Shown here: positions 34,651-46,200 of the stretch, piece by piece
Layout: every line of letters starts with the position of its first letter
Position numbering within the stretch: position 1 is the first letter of the stretch
Source of the DNA: Otatea glauca
Taxonomy: Eukaryota > Streptophyta > Magnoliopsida > Poales > Poaceae
DNA length: 64,000 bases
Reading direction: 5' to 3'
Assembly: GCA_036346275.1 (NCBI GenBank)
Contig: CM070719.1
Span: 33,199,591-33,263,590 of the forward strand
Notes under the pieces: generated by a model
Seen by the model: the letters and a program-made list of their open reading frames with translations, nothing else
Told to the model about the DNA's origin: nothing
Databases searched by the model: none
Position numbers and translations under genes: made by a program

Positions 34651-34969
34651 CCTGAGGCACGGTGGCATGTCCCAGTCCAAAGCTCGGTCCGACACGAAGT
34701 GGGACGTACCGGGCCGACACGACACTGTAGTACTGGTCGTGTCGGGCACGAGACTGGGCATGATGGGCGGCACAGCCCGACACGACACTGTACCACGGGC
34801 TGTATTGGGCCCGATGACCCCGGGTATAAGGAAGAAGCCCAACATGAAGGTCACTAACCCACGGAGCATGAGCGCTATAGATGCACCAAGGAGCATGGAC
34901 GTCACCCCCGCCACCGACACCTGAGAGAGATGAGCAAGAGGGGAGAGAGTTGAGAGATGCTTCTTGTAC

Positions 34970-35105
34970 CGTCTCTCAATCTCTCTCAGCTCTCTCTCTC
35001 TCCCCCGTCTCTCTCAATCTCTCTCTCGCCCATCTCTCTCAATCTCTCTTTCCTGTCTCCCTCACTCTCTTTCTCGCCCATTGCCCCCTCTCTCGCCCTT
35101 GTTCA
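34970..35105 (+). repeat. CT-rich microsatellite in hAT2
   Basis: Repeated 'ctctctcaatctctctc' units, the counterpart of the GA-rich tract in hAT1 but in the other orientation. Confidence 0.85.
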
Positions 35106-35276
35106 GCACATCCCCCTCGCCCTATGTAACTGTTTAAGAATAAATAAATTTTAGTTCTTTTCCCATAATATTTATGTCCACTGCTTCAACTCCATGTGTC
35201 TCTGACTCCTTTCCTCTCGTTGCAATAGCGCAAATGTGTTGGGCTTGGGCCGACATGGCACGAAGTAGGCACGAAC

Positions 35277-36190
35277 CGACTTTACGATTTCCTAAAAAAA
35301 CACTTATGTCGCTAAAACCATATGTTTACTAGTCCGTGGTGACCTGTGTAACTACAGCGCGGTGCCAGTGGGGATACGACTCAATGATGTGGCCAAAAAG
35401 AAAAGGAAAAAGATATATACAAAAAAGTGAACATGGTTTTAAAGGGTAAGGTGACCGGGTCCATCAAAGCTAGCACTTCCGCACAGCGGGTCCCACAGAC
35501 ATAGTCCTACCCTTACTAACATCACACGTGTCACTTGTATCAACACAGGGTACCCAAATCGGCTATATAAATTGCTTAAGGTGAAGTTCCACGACGATGT
35601 GGGACTAAAGCTAACTAGATGGTATGAGCTAAATGGGCCTTACAGCCCATGGACCAGAGAGCATTCACTTCGAGCGGTCGCACGGGTGACAATATATGAC
35701 AATAATTTTTCTGTAAAAATAGTAATTGTATGATGAAACGTATAGTAAAACGACTGAAATTGCATTTCCTGCCCTAATATTTTTACTACCAAGCTTTCCA
35801 AGTATTACTACCTTCTAGGACGCAACAATCACCCTTAAAAAATCCCGTGAGCAAACAAAATGAATAACTTTTACTACTATGTATATATAATATTACTACA
35901 GCTGTGGATTTAGTTTTCAATAAAATTTGAACTCCCATTTTAAATGCGTATAACTTTTTAATGTAATGTTTGTGAGCAGTTACAACGAGAATAACACACT
36001 TAATTACTACTCTGCGCAAACTACAGTATACGAGCTAGTAAACACTACTGTGTGCTGACGTGGCCGACTTTACTATTTCCTAAACGAACACTTACGATGC
36101 TAAAACCATATGTTTACTAGCCTGCGGTGACTTATGTAACTACAATGCCATTTCCATCGGGGATACGGCTCAATGACGTGGTACTACCTT
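35277..36190 (+). repeat. AT-rich dispersed repeat block with internal direct repeat
   Basis: A sequence of about 125 bp ('gctaaaaccatatgtttact' and flanks) occurs at 35275-35400 and again at 36060-36185; a third diverged copy is at about 50035-50115. The part 35617-35815 ('gggccttacagcccatgg' to 'accaagctttccaagtatta') matches the two sides of E2 (37009-37022 and 49771-49935). The dispersed repeat of 21657-21754 is uninterrupted at 35444-35530. No coding signal. Confidence 0.6.
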
Positions 36191-36299
36191 TATTATACTC
36201 CATAGAGTTATTGGCCAGGGAGCCCCCACGTGTCCTCCCTGTATGAAAGTCCCTCAAAAAATGTGTAATTACTTAGGTCCTTTCACCATTAGAGGTAAT

Positions 36300-36935
36300 T
36301 GTTTTGATTTAATTGAGCTATCAAATAATGTTAGAAATGTTTGAAATTTTTTATAAGGGTCCTCAGAGCATGCCTAATCTACCTTAAAAAAATTGGATTG
36401 TGATCAAACTTGTACAATTTTTAAAAATTCCGACAATGCTACTGGTGCATTCAGAGCAAATCTACTGATTTAATTGAGATAATAAATCATGTTGGAAATT
36501 TTTTAAACTTTGTATAAGGGTCCTGAGAGTATGCATAAGCGACCATAAAAAAAATTGAACCATGATTAAGCTTGTGTGTTTTTTAGAAATTCTAAATGTG
36601 TTTAAATTTCGCTGTTTTTGGTTTTCTAGAGCCATCATACGAATTTTATTTTTCAAGCTTTTTGAGAAGGGTCCTCAGAGAATGCTTAAGCTATCATAAA
36701 AATTTCAGATTATGATCAAGCTTGTGCAATTTTTAAAAATCTGACAATGGTGCTAATGCATTTAAAATAACTTCGCTGATTTAATTGAGCTTTTAAAGCA
36801 TGTTGGAAATTTTCAAAACTTTTTGAGGAGGGCCCCGAGAGCATGCCTAAGCTACTATAAAAATTTAAAAGCATGATAAAACTTGTGCGATTTTTAAAAA
36901 TTTTGACAATGCTACTGATGCAGTTAAATTTCAAT
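36300..36935 (+). repeat. Degenerate tandem repeat, four units of about 150-161 bp
   Basis: The motif 'gggtcctcagagcatgcc' or a variant starts at about 36357, 36518, 36669 and 36830, each followed by '..ataaaaa..', 'gatcaagcttgtgcaatttt' and 'tgacaatg.tact'. Units are heavily diverged. Confidence 0.75.
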
Positions 36936-37017
36936 GATTACCTGGAAACTCACCCTCGCACGGCATCGCGACGCAAGTGCGCAGCGTGGCGCCGCGTGTG
37001 TGCATCTAGTGGGCCTT

Positions 37018-37022
37018 ACAGC
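37018..37022 (+). repeat. Target-site duplication of E2, left (ACAGC)
   Basis: ACAGC precedes the LTR. The right side (49771-49775) reads ACGAC, an imperfect match. The uninterrupted paralogue at 35.64 kb reads 'cttacagcccatgg', supporting ACAGC as the original target. Confidence 0.6.
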
Positions 37023-40000
37023 TGTAACACCCTAATTTTTGCTCTAATTTAAATTTTGAGAGTATTTTTGATTTTTGTGAATTTTTGGGAATTTATTGAA
37101 ATTTATTTGGAATTACTCAAAACTAGCCTTCCTTGAAAACAATTAAATAATGGAAAAGTTCTAGCAAAGTTTTATTGAAAATATTTTATTTGAGTTCCAA
37201 ATATCTCAAAGTATTTTCTGGAATTTTTCTAGAATTTTTCTGCTATTTTAAAAGCCCCAAATGATTTAAGTGAATTTCTAGAATTATTTTTATTGAAAAG
37301 GATTTAAAATCCGGAATAGTGTGCAGGCGAATCGTTGGACCGGCCCGATCTTGTCTTCGAGGCCAGGCTCGCGTCGCCGGCCCATCGCACCCACCCGCAA
37401 AAACCCTAGCCGCCGCGTTTACGTTGGATCAACATCGTGCGATCGTGGAATCATCACGTCACCCCGCCGTTTCGTTGGATCGCTGCGCGTGAATGCGGGA
37501 TTTCGCCACGTCGTTTCTTCCTCGCGAGATCGCGAGCAATGGCGCTGCATGTCCGCCATTTCGCCAAGATTTCGCGCCGCCGAGGCGCTATTTAGTCTTG
37601 CCACCCACCCGCGTGTGCGCTCCTAAACAGCGTCTGTAGCCTAGCGCACGCCTCCAACGCTTCCGGTTGCTCACAAAAGCTCGCCGTAGTTGTTCCCTGC
37701 GCCGCCACGGTTCTCCGACGTTTGCTTCGCCGCGGTCCACTCCTGCCGTCGCCGAGGTCACGAGAGCATTGCCGGCGAAGCGAGCGTCGAATCGCTAGAT
37801 CTTCTCGCCGGAGCCACCAAACGCCGTCGACTACATCATCTTCCTCATCTCGGCAAGCTTGCACCGCCGCGCCATCGTCGGACTCGAGCATCGTTGGCCG
37901 TCGGATCGCAAGGAGGGTAAGGATCGTGCCACGTCGCCCTTCTCTCGCTTACATTTAGTTTGTATCGTGCCGTTAGATCTGTTATGGGCGGTGCGGATTA
38001 ACCCCAAGGTTTACGTTAGCTAAATCTTGATCGTTAGATCTAGAGCGAGCGGCTTGGATTAGATCTAATGTCTGCGATATGTTTTAGTCTTAGCCGTTGG
38101 ATCGTTAGTGAGCGCGTAAGATTGAGCCACGTCGCGCCTTGAATAGTAAATACTCGTAACTGAGCCGTTGGATCGGATCTGAGCGGTTGAGTTGGATCGG
38201 TTTTGTCTAGGATCGCGCCGTTCAAATTTGAGCGTGCGGCGGAGATGACGCCGCACCCCATCGAATCCGTCTTGGGCGTGTGTGCGCGTTGGTGAGGAGA
38301 GACCAGATCAACCGTTGGTTTCGGCGCGCGTTGGATGCGTGGCGCGTGGGCGTGGAGTCTGCGTCGCCGAACCGCGCGGGTGAGATCCGGCCGTTGGTTG
38401 GCGATGCGGATCTGCCGCGTGTCGCGTCGGGATTGGCTGCGCGTCGCCGGCGCCAAGGGTTGCGTCACCGGTGCAGCGCCAAGCGCGGTGCCTCCGGTCC
38501 ACGGTGGACGAGCCAACCCGTGAGACTCGATCCATAGACCCGAGCGGCGTGGCGGCCTGCAGGCGTGCCGCGTGTCTTCTTGGCGTCATCGCGGCGTCAT
38601 AAATATTTTCATATATGAAAATATTTCGACGGAAATTCATTTGGTGCTGACGTCATCATGAGGCATGCTGACGTCATAAATGTAATTTCAAGTATAAAAA
38701 TAATTCAGAAAAATCGGATTTTCTTAATTTACGTATTTTGATTTTATTCAAACTTCAAATGACTATAACTTTTGCATTTTAACTCGGATTTGGGTGATTC
38801 AAATTTCTAAAAATTCATAAAATTGTGAGCTATTTATTGGTGAATTTTATTTGAATTTTGAGGACATATAGTCTTCTGTATTGGCTATTTATTGTATACT
38901 TTGTTTATGCAGCGTGAGCGTAAATTTGCTTGGAAGTTTCGAGGAAGAATTAGTCGCTCAAGACCAAGCTTGAACACGACCAGCAACTCTTTGAAGGCAA
39001 GTGATGCTTTGATCATTTTGATCCCAGATTTTAAAATGTAATTTATGCTTTGAAACTATGCATGCTAATTATTTAAAATGAATTTAAATTAATTTGGGAT
39101 AATGTAGTTAATCAACCCATTTTGTTATGCCACCTTGAATTATTAATTGTATGCCTAGATCATTGTCACCCTAAGTTCGATTATATTAGTTGGATGTTAA
39201 TATTGTGCCAACACGGGAGGCTAGGCCGTGAGTAGATGCTTAGCCTTGCAACGAATCATGAATAATCTTTCGGAAAAATGCTACAATATTGATTAAAGAC
39301 ATATTGAATGTATTTTGAAAAGTGGTGTGATGATGCCACATGTTGAGATTGAGTCTGACAACTTTGTGTGGTTCGTGCATCGATATTGAGTTATTCTTGG
39401 CATGTGTTGCACAATAATCAACTGGGTGGAAAATGATTTAGGCTGGGCAAGTGGCAAGAGGCATGTGTGCAGTGGGCTGTGTGGCATTGGGTTGTTGAGT
39501 GATGTGAGTCATGTGCCACATTGGGTGTGTGCCATTTGTTGAGTGTTGAAAGTCTTGCCTTGGTCGATTAAGGACTTCACCTTGCAAGCCTTTGATCTGA
39601 GTCACCGTACAACCACATATCGACATGGGACGGACCTAGTTGACTAGGGTTACGATATCTTTCCTCGATACCTCGGGGTGACATTACGAGGGTGTATCTG
39701 TATGGGGGCGTGCACGTGCTACGGCTTGGTGCCCATCCAGCGGTGATTGGCGGTCCTATACTTGGCTCTGTGTGAGGAAGTGATAGTGAAGGCAATCTGG
39801 AGAGGTTCTTTAGTTAAGGTAGAAGTTCTGAAAAGCTTTGTTGCGGACAATCACACGTGTGGTGGCAGATCTTGTGGGTAAAGTGTACAACCTCTGCAGT
39901 GTCAAAACTATTGAATAGCCGTGCTCACGGTATTGAGCATTGCTCGGGATTACAGATCAAGGGTAGTTTTCATAAACAAAACATGGAAGGGTGGTGTGTG

Positions 40001-40588
40001 CGGTGTTGGAAATGAACTAATAAAGGTGTGTGCCGAGAATCTTGAAGAAAAACCATTTGAAATTAGTATTACTTATATCATTTCCTTTGCTTTAATCTAA
40101 ACAAGATACTAGTTTAAAAATCTTGCTTGATGCAAAAGGATCAATTAAGCCAATCCATTGGAATAAGCTTTGCATATAGTAATAGTCTTGCATTACATGC
40201 ATTACTTGTTGAGTGCCTTGTGTACTCACCCCACCTTATTATCAACCCCAACATCGGTGGAGGAGACTACACGGTATGGGAGGAGGAATGCGTCGAGGAC
40301 ACGAGCAACTAGGGGCAAGCCCGATCGGTTGCTGTGGCAAGATGGATGCTTACGACTTTTTATGTTCATTGCTATTTCTTTGTTTTGAATAATGTAAGCC
40401 TGCGTGGTGACTTATCTGTAAGGAGACCATAAGGTTGTACAACTCGTTTTATATACATGTTTGCACTATTTATTCTTATATCCTTGTGAATGTCGTGATG
40501 TGCAACCTGTAGATGATGTGTGTGTGCTAAGCGTGATCTGGGATCGCACAGAATACAGAGGGTCGGATTTGCGATTCGGGTCCCGACA
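37023..40588 (+). repeat. E2 5' LTR
   Basis: TGTAACACCC...GTCCCGACA, 3566 bp. The first 290 bp and the part from about 38640 on nearly match E1; the centre (37300-38620) is a different sequence with only short shared blocks. Confidence 0.92.
38644..38701 (+). promoter_or_regulatory. Predicted LTR promoter of E2 (paired TGACGTCA and TATA box)
   Basis: Two perfect TGACGTCA palindromes 23 bp apart, followed by GTATAAAAATAA. It lies just downstream of the segment that differs between E1 and E2, so the core promoter is shared while upstream sequence is not. Confidence 0.5.
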
Positions 40589-40592
40589 GAGG

Positions 40593-40603
40593 TGGTATCG
40601 AGC
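40593..40603 (+). other. E2 primer-binding site, one base short
   Basis: TGGTATCGAGC; compared with E1 (TGGTATCAGAGC) one A is missing. If real, primer pairing would be weakened. Confidence 0.8.
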
Positions 40604-40784
40604 AGTGTGATTGTAGGCCTTGACCTTAGTTTGGTTGTGCCTAGGAGGTGAAAACTATTTTCTAAAGACCTAATCAACTTGAGCAAGAATGTCAAAGAAA
40701 TCTCGACTTATCTCTTCTCCCTTATTCATACCTATCTTTGAATTTTTATTATTCTCTATTTAATTTAAACAAGGTTTGTTTTGG

Positions 40785-41500
40785 CGGATGAGGATGATCC
40801 ATACCTATGGAGGCGCGGGAGGATACGCCATGGAGTTATGGCGTATGATGCGATTGCTTGGAGGTTTTGACCGACCACTGCATCGAGGGACTTGGTGGTG
40901 CAGGCGAGACTTGACATCGCTGGGGCGTCAAGATCACGGTGTATGCTCGGGAGAGGGCGAGGCGAGTCGTCCTATCTACATCACCGCCGGAGGTCTTCTT
41001 TGAGGCCGGGATTCGGAGAGCGTCGCGTCGAGCGATCGGCAAATTGCCCGCACTTACTCCGCGAGTTAGAGGCACCGTCTTCCGCCACCATCCGCGTCGC
41101 GACGGTCGATACAACAGGATGGAGCTCGTGGAGGAGGCGCTCGATCACCCACTGGCGAGATCGTCATCGCCCGGAGGGCGCCTTGGGCGAGGCGATCCGG
41201 GAGCTGCGAGAGGACCCGCGACGAGGTTATAGAGGCAAGAACCCAACAGGGAGAACTTAGCTCATGCCATACGAAGATCCGGGAGTTGGAGATGGCTCTA
41301 TATGGACCCGAGCGAACCATCCTGAGTTACATGATCCAGTCGGAGGCCGGGCGAGGCGCCAGATCAGAGCGAGCGGCCGGGACCAGCGAGTCGATGGGGT
41401 CTTTTGCACCCGCCGCAGATGAGTCACGAGACCGATTCGCCTCAATGCCACAAAGACCACGGCACGCTCGGGAAGCCGCGGCCGGGTTGGCTCGATGGTG
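40785..41500 (+). pseudogene. E2 orf0, broken
   Basis: Collinear with E1 orf0. Readable stretches include RLLGGFDRPLHRGTWWCRRD, YARERARRVVLSTSPPEVFF and MALYGPER, in different frames. The block ends about 290 bp before gag. No domain recognised. Confidence 0.5.
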
Positions 41501-41786
41501 ATCGAGTGTAGTAGAGTGTAGTGTCGAGACTCGAATATCTCGAGTCGCGTCTTTGCTTGAGTCACCCTTAGGTGTGAGTTGTCATGGATTCCTATGTTTG
41601 CTTACTTACTTTTGGTTGTGAGTGTCACGTATGTGTTGCATTGCCCTTAGGCACTTGTGAACAACCATCTTGCTTTATATTATATCAATAAATTGGCTAA
41701 ATAATTTAAGTTACACTGTTTCCCCACATAAGTTCTTTTACTCGTCTATGCTTTCTTCTTTTCTTAACCATGGAAGCTTGCAGCAG

Positions 41787-42950
41787 ATGGTGAGGACTCG
41801 TGGAAATGTTGGAGCCAGTGAAGTGGAGCTAACAGACGGACAACGAGAATGAAGAGCGATTCCTCAACCACCGCAGTCGATATCACGAGAACACAGGAGC
41901 CTTTTGACAGCCAGACTCAACTCATGACCACGATGGTTCAAACCATGCGGCGAGATATCAATCAAGCTGCTGCGAATGTTCAACACAGGGGCAACCATGG
42001 ACCACACCCTACTCACGGTTGTCGGAGTTTATGAGAACCCGTCCACCTACCTTCTCGAACGCGCCAATCCACTTTGGAGGCGGACGATTGGCTAAGGACA
42101 ATTGAAAGGAAGCGCACATTACCCAATGTGTAGGACATGAGAGGGTACTCTATGCCTCTCATCAACTCGAAGGACCGCCGCAGAATGGTGGGAAAACCTG
42201 CGCGACTCATGAGGACCCGCAGAGTATCACATGGGAGGAATTCACCTCGGCCTTCCGTCGATACCATGTACCCGAGGTATCATGGATCTTAAAAGGAGGA
42301 GTTCGAAGCCTCAAGCAAGGCGGCGATCGGTGGCGATTACGAACAAGTTCACCCAAGCGCACGCTCGCACGGAGGGCGTGGCTACGGATAAGGCGGACAA
42401 TCCCGCTTCATGAAGGATTGAATGCGAGGTTGCAGTGGGGTGATCACCCACACATTCCACGACTTTCAAGAGTTAGTTAACAAAGCCACGATCTTAGAGG
42501 ACAAGCGCCGAGAGTTGGATGACAACAGAAGCGCGAGAATGGCGCAACAAGGAGGTCGTCGGGGCAGAGGCGAAGGACGGCACCCCAACGGCTCATTCGG
42601 TACCGGCCTAGAGGCAATGACGAGCACCACTGCCGCAAAATCGCCCGATGGGTCAAAATGTTGAGACTCGGCCGAACTATAGCGCAGGTGGAGGAACCTC
42701 TCGGGCCGTGGGAAGGCGTTGCTATCATTGCAATGAAATGGGGCATTTGCCAACAAGCGCCCTAAGAAGGAGGTGTCACCGGTTCGCTTTAACACGGGAA
42801 CACACCGCAAGGACTCCGCACCAATCATGAACCGCGGGGCATCAACGAATGACTCCATCCCAAGGAACGCACGAGGCGAGTCAACCACATCACAAAGGAT
42901 GAAGTCGAGCGCCTCGGACGTTGTCTTGGGTAAGTTCTAGTAAACTCGAT
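41787..42950 (+). pseudogene. E2 gag, frameshifted
   Basis: Starts MVRTRGNVGASEVELTDGQR and stops two codons later. Capsid core blocks and the zinc knuckle CYHCNEMGH (about 42720) follow in shifted frames; the fourth zinc ligand again reads Arg. Same defects as E1 at several sites. Confidence 0.85.
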
Positions 42951-42959
42951 GCCACTCTT

Positions 42960-45900
42960 TGTTTTATTTGATTCCGAACTTAGCATTCTTTTATTTCCGA
43001 GATTTTGCTGTTCAAAATGATATGGAAATAGTGAATCTTAAATGTGTGCTCATAGTCAATCCTGGATCGAACTCCGATCTAAAGTAGGATGTTACGGGGT
43101 AGGAATAATAATTAATGGAGTTGAGTTCCTAGCGAACTTAATCGTCCTTAATACCCAAACCTTGGATGTTATCACGGAATGGATTGGTTAACCGATCACA
43201 AAGCGATATTGGATCATGCGGAAAAAGAGTCATATCGGTCGAGAGCCGGATGGAAAGAAAATTGAGTTTGAAGCGAAACCGATACAAGATGGACAATTGA
43301 TGGTCAACGGCATGAAGGCTATCGACAGAGGAAGTCTCCATAGTCAATGAATATCCGGATGTTTTCCCGGAAGATTTACGGAATGCGCGGATAGAGATAT
43401 CGAGTTCGTGATAGAACTAGTTCGAGGACAGCTCAATAGCTAAGAGACCTTACAGGATGTCCACAGAGGAATTGGTGGAAATGAAGAAGCAAATTGAAGA
43501 AGCTATTTGGAAAGGGATTTATAAGACCTAGTTCATCGCCATGGGGAGCACTGTCTTATTCGTTAAGAAGAAGGGCGGAAGTTTGAGGATGTGTATAGAC
43601 TATCGTGCACTCAATGATGTGACGATAAAGAATAAGTATCCGCTACCGGGATCGATGATTTGTTTGACCGATTGAGAGGAGCGGAGTATTCTCCAAAATT
43701 GATCTTGATCGAGGATACCATCGGTGAAGATCCGATCGGAGGATATTAGAAGACGCATTTTCGTCAAGATATGGACACTCGAGTTTGATGATGATGTCTT
43801 TTGGTGCGACAAATGCACGGCATATTTCATGAACTTAATGAATAAGGTTTTATGGAAAACTTGGATAAGTTAGTCGTCGTATTCATAGATGACATCCTTA
43901 TCTATTCCAAGGCGAGAGAAGAGCACGCCGAGCACTTGAGGCTAGTCCTTGAAAAGTTGAGGAACAACGGTTGTTTGCGAAATTTAGCAAATGTGATTTA
44001 CGGAAAGATAAGGTGGAATTTCTTGGACACATAATGACAGCGAAAGGAGTTCTTGTAGATCCAAAGAAAGTGGAAACGGTTTTACATTAGGAGCAGTAGA
44101 AGGCGGTAACCCAAATCCGTAGTTTCCTTGGAATGGCGGGTATTACCGTCGATTCATTGAAGGATTCTCTACGATTGCGAGACCTCTTACGCAATTGTTG
44201 AAAAAGAAAAGAAATTTTATGGACACACGAGTGTGAGAAGAGTTTTGGGAATTGAAAAGGAGGTTAACATCGGCTTTGTATTAGTTTTACAGGGCGTTCA
44301 CCAAGACTTTGACATTTATTGTGATGCATCGCGTCGAGGATTGGGATGCGTGTTGATGCAAAATAGGAAGGTAATTGCCTATGCATCGAGGCAATTGAGA
44401 CCACATGAGGAGAACTATCCGACTCATGATTTAGAATTAGTTTGCCTTAGTGCATGCACTAAAAATATGGCGTCATCATCTCATCGGAAATAGATGTGAA
44501 GTATATCACGATCATAAAAGCCTTAAGTATATTTTCACACAAGTGACCTAAATATGAGGCAAAGAAGATGGTTAGAGTTAATCAAGGATTATAATGTGAA
44601 ATTCACTACCACCCGGGAAAGCCAGCGTGGTGGCGGGCATTGAGCGAAAGAACCACAGTGTAAATATCTTTGTTGGAAACAAGTCGAGCAGAATTGTGTA
44701 GGGATTTCGAAACTAGAATTGGAAATGGTACCAAAAGGATTCCTAGTAACCTTGGAAGTAAGACCTACCTGGAAGATCGGATCGGGAAGGCGAAAAGATG
44801 ATGATAAGATCAAAAGAATTAAGGGCAAAATGGATGAAGGCAAAGCAAAAGATTTTAAAGCTGGATGAACAAGGTACTATGTGGTTTAAAGGGCGCATTT
44901 GTGTCTTAACAAAAGGAGTTGAAGCGATTAATTTTGGGAGAGGCCCATGACTCCAAGTACTCAATTCATCCGAAGTGCGAAAATGTATCAAGATTTGAAG
45001 GAAAAATTTTGGTGGCCAAGCATGAAACGAGAAGTCGCGAATCGTTGCATTATGTGACATATGCCAAAGGGTCAAAGCTATGCACCAAAGGCCAGCAGGC
45101 TATTACAACCCTTAAAGATACGAATGGAAATGGGAGGAAATTGGTATGGATTTTATAACGGATTGCCCGAGCGCAAAGTGGATATGATTCCATATGGGTC
45201 ATAGTAGATCGTTTAACTAAGGTGGCACATTTCATACCATAAAGACCACTTATTAGGAGACCGGTTAGCGAAACTTTATATGTCGAGGTATGCATTTTAC
45301 ATGGAGTGCGAAAAGATAGTGTCGGACGAGGTACCCAATTTACCTCCAGTTAAGGGTAAGCTTCATGAAGCAATGGGGACTCGTTTGAACTTGATCTGAC
45401 ATACCATCCATGAGCAGATGGACAAGCGAGAGAGTCAATCGGATATTGGAGGATATGTTGAGGGCATGTGCCTTAGCATATTCCACTTCATGGGACAAGT
45501 GTTTGCCTTATCTTTGAGTTTAGTTACAACAACGATTATCAGCGAGCTTACAAATGTCTCCATTTGAAGCTCTGTATGGTAGGTCTGTCGAACACCATTG
45601 AATTGGAATGAGACAGTGAGCGACATGTTTTGGACGGACATTCTTGAGAAGCGGAAGCACAGATCACCACAGTCGGGGAAAGATTGAAGATTGCACAATC
45701 CGGGCAAAAGAGTTATCTTGACAACCGTCGCGAGGAACTAAGCTTTGAACAGAAGATTTTGTGTATCTTAGAGTAACACCACTCAAAGGAGTCGAAGGTT
45801 CCATGCAAAGGAAGCTCGCACCCGGATATGTCGGACCATTCAAAATCTTGAGCCGTAGAGGTGAAGTTGCGTATCAATTGGAGTTCTGCAGATCTTTGGC
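42960..45900 (+). pseudogene. E2 pol: protease, reverse transcriptase, RNase H, integrase
   Basis: PR active site near 42970 (one base short), RT with VVVFIDDILIYSKAREE at about 43875, RH with YCDASRRGLGCVLMQNRK at about 44320 and YITIIKSLKY-type change where E1 has YLDHKSL, IN with FWWPSMKRE-like, MDFIT and TERVN-type blocks from 44950 to 45760. In the last RH block the third catalytic Asp region reads 'tatatcacgatcataaaag', one change from E1. As in E1 the frame is broken many times. Confidence 0.87.
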
Positions 45901-45939
45901 GAGTGCATGGCGTATTCCATGTGTCTCAAGCGAAGAAGT

Positions 45940-46150
45940 GTCTTGAGTGCCTAAGAGCAAACACCTTTGGAGGCAATTGAGCCGCAAGAAGGTCGACTTA
46001 CAAAGAACATCAATGAAGATTACGGGCGTAATGGACGGAGAGACAAGGAACAAGTCAGCGCGTTTCTGCGAGGTTGATGGAGCAACCATTCGGAAAGTGA
46101 AGCAGCGTGGGAGCGTGAAGAAGATCTGAAGAAGGAGTTCCTAACTTTGT
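45940..46150 (+). pseudogene. E2 chromodomain
   Basis: Same WSNHSESEAAWEREEDLKKE ending as E1, followed by stop-rich sequence and the PPT. Upstream half out of frame. Confidence 0.75.
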
Positions 46151-46186
46151 TTCTATAGACGACCACGAATCTCGGGGCGAGATTAC

Positions 46187-46200
46187 ATTAAGGGGAGGTT
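46187..46200 (+). other. E2 polypurine tract
   Basis: ATTAAGGGGAGGTT directly before the 3' LTR, one G shorter than in E1. Confidence 0.9.

Larger units (their letters stand above)
21755..35276. mobile_element. hAT2, split by Tekay element E1
   Basis: The left end TAGAGGTGGGCACTCGGGCC begins at 21755, matching the hAT1 terminus. After 36 bp it is cut by E1 and resumes at 34651, where 'gcccgacacgacac'-type motifs, a CT-rich tract (about 34970-35105) and a run to about 35276 resemble hAT1's interior. The right terminus is not seen: homology stops at a different repeat at 35277, so it is truncated or covered. Without E1 it would be about 0.66 kb. Confidence 0.6.
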
